64,000 nucleotides of DNA from Lachnospiraceae bacterium. Lineage in GTDB: Bacteria; Bacillota; Clostridia; Lachnospirales; Lachnospiraceae. Location: positions 1 to 64,000 of the forward strand of contig JAGBBP010000020.1 in assembly GCA_017938405.1 (NCBI GenBank), in the 5' to 3' direction. Each line of letters begins with the position of its first letter. Position 1 is the first letter of the stretch. This document shows, one piece after another, positions 59,421 through 64,000 of the stretch. The translations under genes were made by a program, and so were the position numbers. The notes beneath the pieces were generated by a model. That model had not been told where the DNA came from. It saw nothing but the letters and a program-made list of their open reading frames with translations, and searched no databases.

Positions 59421-61061
59421 ATGATGTGGAAGAAGAAAACAGCGGGAAGATGGTTGCTGTACCTGGGACTGATGGGAGGGGCTACAGCGTTTTGCACGGG
59501 TTTAATCGGTTGTTTGTGGGAGGAATCGCCCTTAAAATATATGTGGCTTGGCGTATTGGTTGCCGGATTTGTGTTTTTCTTTTTGTGGGGAGGAGAACAG
59601 GCCTTGTGCAGTCTTTTGCGTTCTGGGAGAGAGGAACTGGTGCGGGCGGATATACGGAATCATACGAAAAAGCGTCTTCTGGAAGCGGCAGCGTCTTTTG
59701 AGGTGTTGTCCGGAGTGTTTGACGGCGTGACGACGGAAGAAGCGGAAGACTTCCGGAATTTTGCGGTGACGTTGCCAGAGGTGGTTTGTACGGATTGCGC
59801 CCGGTGTAAAGAATGTTGGGAAATCCATCCGCAGGAGCGTTTTGAGGAGGCGTATGCCATGTATGAGGCGGCACGGTGCGGAAATGTACCGGGATATGCG
59901 GAAATCGAGTATCGTTTTGACGGGTGCTTGCGGCCGGAACGGATGACAACGGAATATGCCATGCTGCCCCTTAGGGAACAGGCAAATAATTTTGTGAAAC
60001 GGCGGACGGAAGAAGGTCGCAGTGCGGTGGTAACCCAGCTAAAGGTGGTTTCGGATATGTTAAAGGAGTATTCGGAGGAATTATACGAAACCACCATGGG
60101 AGACGGGAAAATCGAGGAAGAAGTGGCGGATGAACTGCGGAGAATCGGAATCTATGCGGAGCAGATAGCGGTAATGAAGCGAAAAGGAAGAGGCCTTCGC
60201 ATCCGGATGCAGGCCTATACAAAGACCGGACAGTGTATTCCGATCCGGCGTGCGGTACAGCATCTGGGCATGATGTTCGGTTGTCCCCTTGTGGCGGCGG
60301 AGGAGTCGGAGCGGTTTGTGGGGGAAACCATGGGAGAGTTTACCTTTGAGGAAGAACCGGGCTATATGGTGTTGACCGGGGTGGCACGGGCGGCCAAAAA
60401 GAATGAGAACTTATCCGGGGACAGCTTTTCCTTTTTGTATCCGGAAAGCGGGGAAACGGTACTTTTGCTGTCCGACGGAATGGGAAGCGGAGAGACGGCG
60501 AACCGGGACAGCGAGGCGGTCATCGGGTGGCTGGAGCGTTTCTTGTCTGCGGGGTTTGATGAAAAAACAGCGGTACGGCTGATTAATTCGGTACTTCTTT
60601 TGCGTACGGAGGGAAAGAGTTATTCCACGGTGGACATCAGTGTGGTAAATCCTTATGCGGGGACGGTGGAATTTATCAAGTTGGGCGCGGCCGGGACCTT
60701 TATTAAGCGGGAAAACTGGATTGAAAGCGTGGAGGCGGCTACCATGCCGGTGGGAATGTTCGGGGAGGCGGATTATGACACCAAGGAAAAGAAGCTGTAT
60801 GACGGTGATTTTGTCATTATGATGAGTGACGGGGTGGCGGAAGCGTTGGGAGATTACCTGCAGGATGTTTTATTCGGTGCGGGAAATAAAAAAACAGACC
60901 GGACACCCCAGGGAGTGGCGGGAGAAATTTTAAAAGCGGCATTGGAAATTTCCGAATACCGGCCGAAGGACGACATGACGGTGCTGGTGGCGGGGCTGGT
61001 AAAAAAACAACCGCCGTACTATTTGCATACGCAGTGCAGAACGGTGGGAGAAGCGAATTAA
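59421..61061 (+). CDS. spoIIE: Stage II sporulation protein E, short form
   Basis: The 546-residue protein ends in a PP2C phosphatase domain (about 330-540) with LSDGMGSGETAN near 350, VDISVVNPYAGTVEF, MMSDGVAEAL near 470 and KDDMTVLV near 515. Before it lies a Cys-containing regulatory region (CTDCARCKECW near 122) as in SpoIIE. It dephosphorylates SpoIIAA, switching on sigma-F in the forespore. Bacillus SpoIIE has about 10 TM segments and 827 residues; only two TM segments (about 11-33 and 38-60) are here, so this is a strongly shortened membrane part. The start at 59421 follows AGGAGGAG. Confidence 0.92.
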   Translation: MMWKKKTAGRWLLYLGLMGGATAFCTGLIGCLWEESPLKYMWLGVLVAGFVFFFLWGGEQALCSLLRSGREELVRADIRNHTKKRLLEAAASFEVLSGVFDGVTTEEAEDFRNFAVTLPEVVCTDCARCKECWEIHPQERFEEAYAMYEAARCGNVPGYAEIEYRFDGCLRPERMTTEYAMLPLREQANNFVKRRTEEGRSAVVTQLKVVSDMLKEYSEELYETTMGDGKIEEEVADELRRIGIYAEQIAVMKRKGRGLRIRMQAYTKTGQCIPIRRAVQHLGMMFGCPLVAAEESERFVGETMGEFTFEEEPGYMVLTGVARAAKKNENLSGDSFSFLYPESGETVLLLSDGMGSGETANRDSEAVIGWLERFLSAGFDEKTAVRLINSVLLLRTEGKSYSTVDISVVNPYAGTVEFIKLGAAGTFIKRENWIESVEAATMPVGMFGEADYDTKEKKLYDGDFVIMMSDGVAEALGDYLQDVLFGAGNKKTDRTPQGVAGEILKAALEISEYRPKDDMTVLVAGLVKKQPPYYLHTQCRTVGEAN

Positions 61062-61079
61062 TTCATAGGGGCGGGATGC

Positions 61080-61108
61080 TTGCCTTTTCTTCCCGAGTGG
61101 TGTAAAAT
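61080..61108 (+). promoter_or_regulatory. Probable promoter of tilS-hpt-ftsH
   Basis: TTGCCT (61080-61085), 17-bp spacer, TAAAAT (61103-61108), 30 bp before the tilS start. Confidence 0.6.
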
Positions 61109-61138
61109 AAAGGAAGAAAGCAGGTACAGGAGGCGTCC

Positions 61139-62548
61139 ATGCAGAGAAATGCGGAAAGGAAAGTAGAGGCATTTATCAGGGAAAAGGACTTGATTCAGGC
61201 AGAGGACCGGATTTTAATCGGGTTATCCGGAGGTGCGGACTCTGCTTGTCTTGTTGTGCTTTTACAGGGAATTTGCGGTTCTTTTCCAGCAAGGCTTGGG
61301 GCGTTTCATGTAAATCACGGTATCCGGGGAGCGGAAGCCGACCGGGATGAGCGGTTTTCCGGAGAACTGTGTGATCGGTTCGGGATTCCGTTTTATGCAG
61401 TGAAGAAAGATGTACCGGGGCTGGCAAAGGAATGGAAGATGGGCCTCGAGGAAGCGGGACGAAAGGTGCGCTATGAAGCGGCGGAGCGTATCGCAAACGA
61501 GAACGGATATACGAAGATTGCCCTTGCCCATCATCAGAAGGATGTGGCGGAGACCTTTTTATTTCATTTGTTCCGGGGCAGTTCCATCACCGGGCTTACG
61601 TCTATCCCCGCAAAACGGGATCGGATTATCCGGCCGCTTTTGTGCCTTGACAGACAGGAAATTGAGGAGTATCTTGCGGAACGGGGGATTTTGTTTTGCG
61701 AAGATTCCACCAACGGAGAAACGGATTATACCCGGAATAAAATCAGACATCATATGCTTTCCTATGCGGAAAAGGAAATCAATGCAGGGGCGGTACGGCA
61801 TGTGGCGGAGGCTGCGAAGGAACTGGCGGAAACGGATGCGTATTTGGAAGAGCAGGCACGGGGGTATTATGAGCTTGCCACCCGAGAACCGGATGCGCTT
61901 TATTTCCCGGTGGGGATGTTGGATAAGAAACATCCGGTAATACAAAAAAGGGTCCTTCACCGGTTTATCTGTGAAATGGCGGGAACGGAGAAGGATATTA
62001 CAAGGGACCATGTGGAAGCGGTTTTGGGGCTTTTATATGCCCGGAGCGGGAAACAGGTTTCCCTGCCTTACGGATTGATTGCAGAGCGTAGTTTCAGCAT
62101 TATCGGGATTGTGAAAGCGGAGAGAAAAGAAAGACAGAGACCGGCAGGGTGTGAGGTCCGGGTTCCGGGAATCTACCCGTTGGAGGTTCCGGGAAATTCT
62201 TTAAGCTTTCGCGCGTTTTCTTATAAAAAAAATAAAGAAATTCCGAAAAATGAGTATACGAAATGGTATGATTATGATAAAATAAGAGGAACACTTTGTT
62301 TGCGTACCTATTGCGAAGGCGACCGTTTGGGAATGCTTGAGGGAAGCAGGTCTGTGAAATCCCTTTGGACGGAATATAAAATACCGAGAGAACTTCGGGC
62401 GACAAAGCTTCTTTTGGCAGATGAAAAACAGGTGCTTTGGATACCGGGCGTGCGCAGTTGCGATAATTACCGGATAGACGATACAACAGAGACGGTGTTG
62501 GAAGTGCAAATGACAAACGGAGGAAGAGATGATGGAAGTGAACGTTAA
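61139..62548 (+). CDS. tilS: tRNA(Ile)-lysidine synthetase
   Basis: The 469-residue protein has the PP-loop SGGADS at 30-35, then FHVNHGIRGAEADRDE and a LAHHQKDVAETFLFHLFRGS segment, all typical of TilS. C-terminal substrate-binding domains follow from about 210, ending in the TilS-C region (LWTEYKIPRELRATKLLL). It makes lysidine at C34 of tRNA-Ile2 so that AUA is read. It overlaps hpt by 20 bp. Ribosome site AGGAGG six bases before ATG. Confidence 0.94.
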   Translation: MQRNAERKVEAFIREKDLIQAEDRILIGLSGGADSACLVVLLQGICGSFPARLGAFHVNHGIRGAEADRDERFSGELCDRFGIPFYAVKKDVPGLAKEWKMGLEEAGRKVRYEAAERIANENGYTKIALAHHQKDVAETFLFHLFRGSSITGLTSIPAKRDRIIRPLLCLDRQEIEEYLAERGILFCEDSTNGETDYTRNKIRHHMLSYAEKEINAGAVRHVAEAAKELAETDAYLEEQARGYYELATREPDALYFPVGMLDKKHPVIQKRVLHRFICEMAGTEKDITRDHVEAVLGLLYARSGKQVSLPYGLIAERSFSIIGIVKAERKERQRPAGCEVRVPGIYPLEVPGNSLSFRAFSYKKNKEIPKNEYTKWYDYDKIRGTLCLRTYCEGDRLGMLEGSRSVKSLWTEYKIPRELRATKLLLADEKQVLWIPGVRSCDNYRIDDTTETVLEVQMTNGGRDDGSER

Positions 62549-63059
62549 GGTTTTGATTTCCGAAGAAGAAGTAAAGCAGAAGATTTGCGAGATGGCAAAG
62601 CAAATCAGTGCGGATTATGCCGGAAAAGAACTTCATGTGGTATGTATTTTAAAGGGCGGCGTATTTTTTATGTGTGAATTGGTAAAACATATTACTGTGC
62701 CGGTGACCCACGATTTTATGTCTGTTTCCAGTTATGGGGACGGTACCGTCAGCTCCGGCCGGATTAAAATGTTAAAGGATTTGGATGAGTCCATTGAAGG
62801 AAAAGATGTTTTGATTGTGGAGGATATTCTGGATACCGGACGGACGTTGCATCATTTGATGGAGTTGCTGCGTACGAGAAAACCGAAGAGCCTGCGTCTT
62901 TGTACGCTCCTTGATAAGCCGGACCGCCGTGTGGTGGAAGTTGCCTCCGATTATACCGGTTTTACCATTCCGGACTTGTTTGTGGTAGGATACGGTCTGG
63001 ATTATGCACAGAATTACCGTAACCTCCCGTACATCGGCGTAGTGGAGATGGAGGATTAA
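62529..63059 (+). CDS. hpt: Hypoxanthine phosphoribosyltransferase
   Basis: The 176-residue protein has the PRPP-binding motif VLIVEDILDTGRTLHHL near 95-111, the ILKGGVFFMCELVKHI segment near 40 and the flexible loop SSYGDGTVSSG near 66. These define HPRT, which converts hypoxanthine or guanine to IMP or GMP. Order tilS-hpt-ftsH is conserved in Firmicutes, and the overlap with tilS implies coupled translation. Confidence 0.95.
   Translation: MMEVNVKVLISEEEVKQKICEMAKQISADYAGKELHVVCILKGGVFFMCELVKHITVPVTHDFMSVSSYGDGTVSSGRIKMLKDLDESIEGKDVLIVEDILDTGRTLHHLMELLRTRKPKSLRLCTLLDKPDRRVVEVASDYTGFTIPDLFVVGYGLDYAQNYRNLPYIGVVEMED

Positions 63060-64000
<941 letters not shown>

Overview
The window reads as a chromosomal segment of a spore-forming, low-to-mid GC Firmicute, most likely a Lachnospiraceae-type Clostridium relative. 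The evidence is the syntenic block hup-rqcP-yabP-yabQ-divIC-spoIIE-tilS-hpt-ftsH, a sigma-G-like promoter before spoVT, a Spo0A-type promoter before spoIIE, strong AGGAGG ribosome binding sites, a T-box leader before a short (archaeal-type) proS, rubrerythrin, and lipoproteins with long Thr/Pro linkers. I see no prophage, transposase, integrase or CRISPR array.

Layout. 1-300: tRNA-Asn and tRNA-Cys with a terminator. 300-4421 (minus): a CE1-type esterase, then a VanZ-like protein and a TetM-like ribosomal GTPase fused to a YacP/Rae1-like NYN nuclease domain. 4643-11017: aminotransferase, asnS, an AraC regulator, and a two-component system with a LiaF-like membrane protein, followed by a roughly 550-bp multi-hairpin palindrome (element A). 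11726-24702: a solute-binding lipoprotein and its probable fused permease-ATPase partner, separated by a 10-kb accessory island. The island holds a BlaR1/BlaI-type pair with readable operators and an ECF sigma/anti-sigma pair followed by two large lipoproteins that repeat the anti-sigma sensor domain. 24761-38004: cca, a CotS-like protein, a coiled-coil gene behind an in-leader terminator, a PEGA protein, HAD phosphatase, hflK-hflC, a cytidylate-kinase-like protein, an AI-2E/YtvI permease, a CDF transporter, and a chemoreceptor fused to a YcgR/PilZ c-di-GMP module. 38012-40400: T-box leader, two more multi-hairpin elements (B and D) and proS. 40569-50684: polar amino-acid ABC transporter, EamA exporter, YccF, a DUF1538 membrane protein with a tandem PII-like partner, LexA-controlled dinB, rubrerythrin, and a uracil-type permease behind a leader terminator. 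50821-56547: intracellular GH10 xylanase, HAD phosphatase, two paralogous lipoproteins and a broken diguanylate cyclase. 56715-64000: spoVT, hup, element C, rqcP, yabP, yabQ, divIC, spoIIE, tilS, hpt and the start of ftsH.

The most interesting material is: (1) the ribosomal-protection GTPase carrying a Rae1-like nuclease domain; (2) the ECF sigma/anti-sigma locus with tandem copies of its own sensor domain on secreted lipoproteins; (3) a family of long closing-stem, multi-hairpin intergenic elements, two of which sit between a T-box terminator and the proS start; (4) the DUF1538/tandem-PII pair; and (5) the chemoreceptor-PilZ fusion. All functions below come from reading motifs and neighbourhood; no database search was possible.
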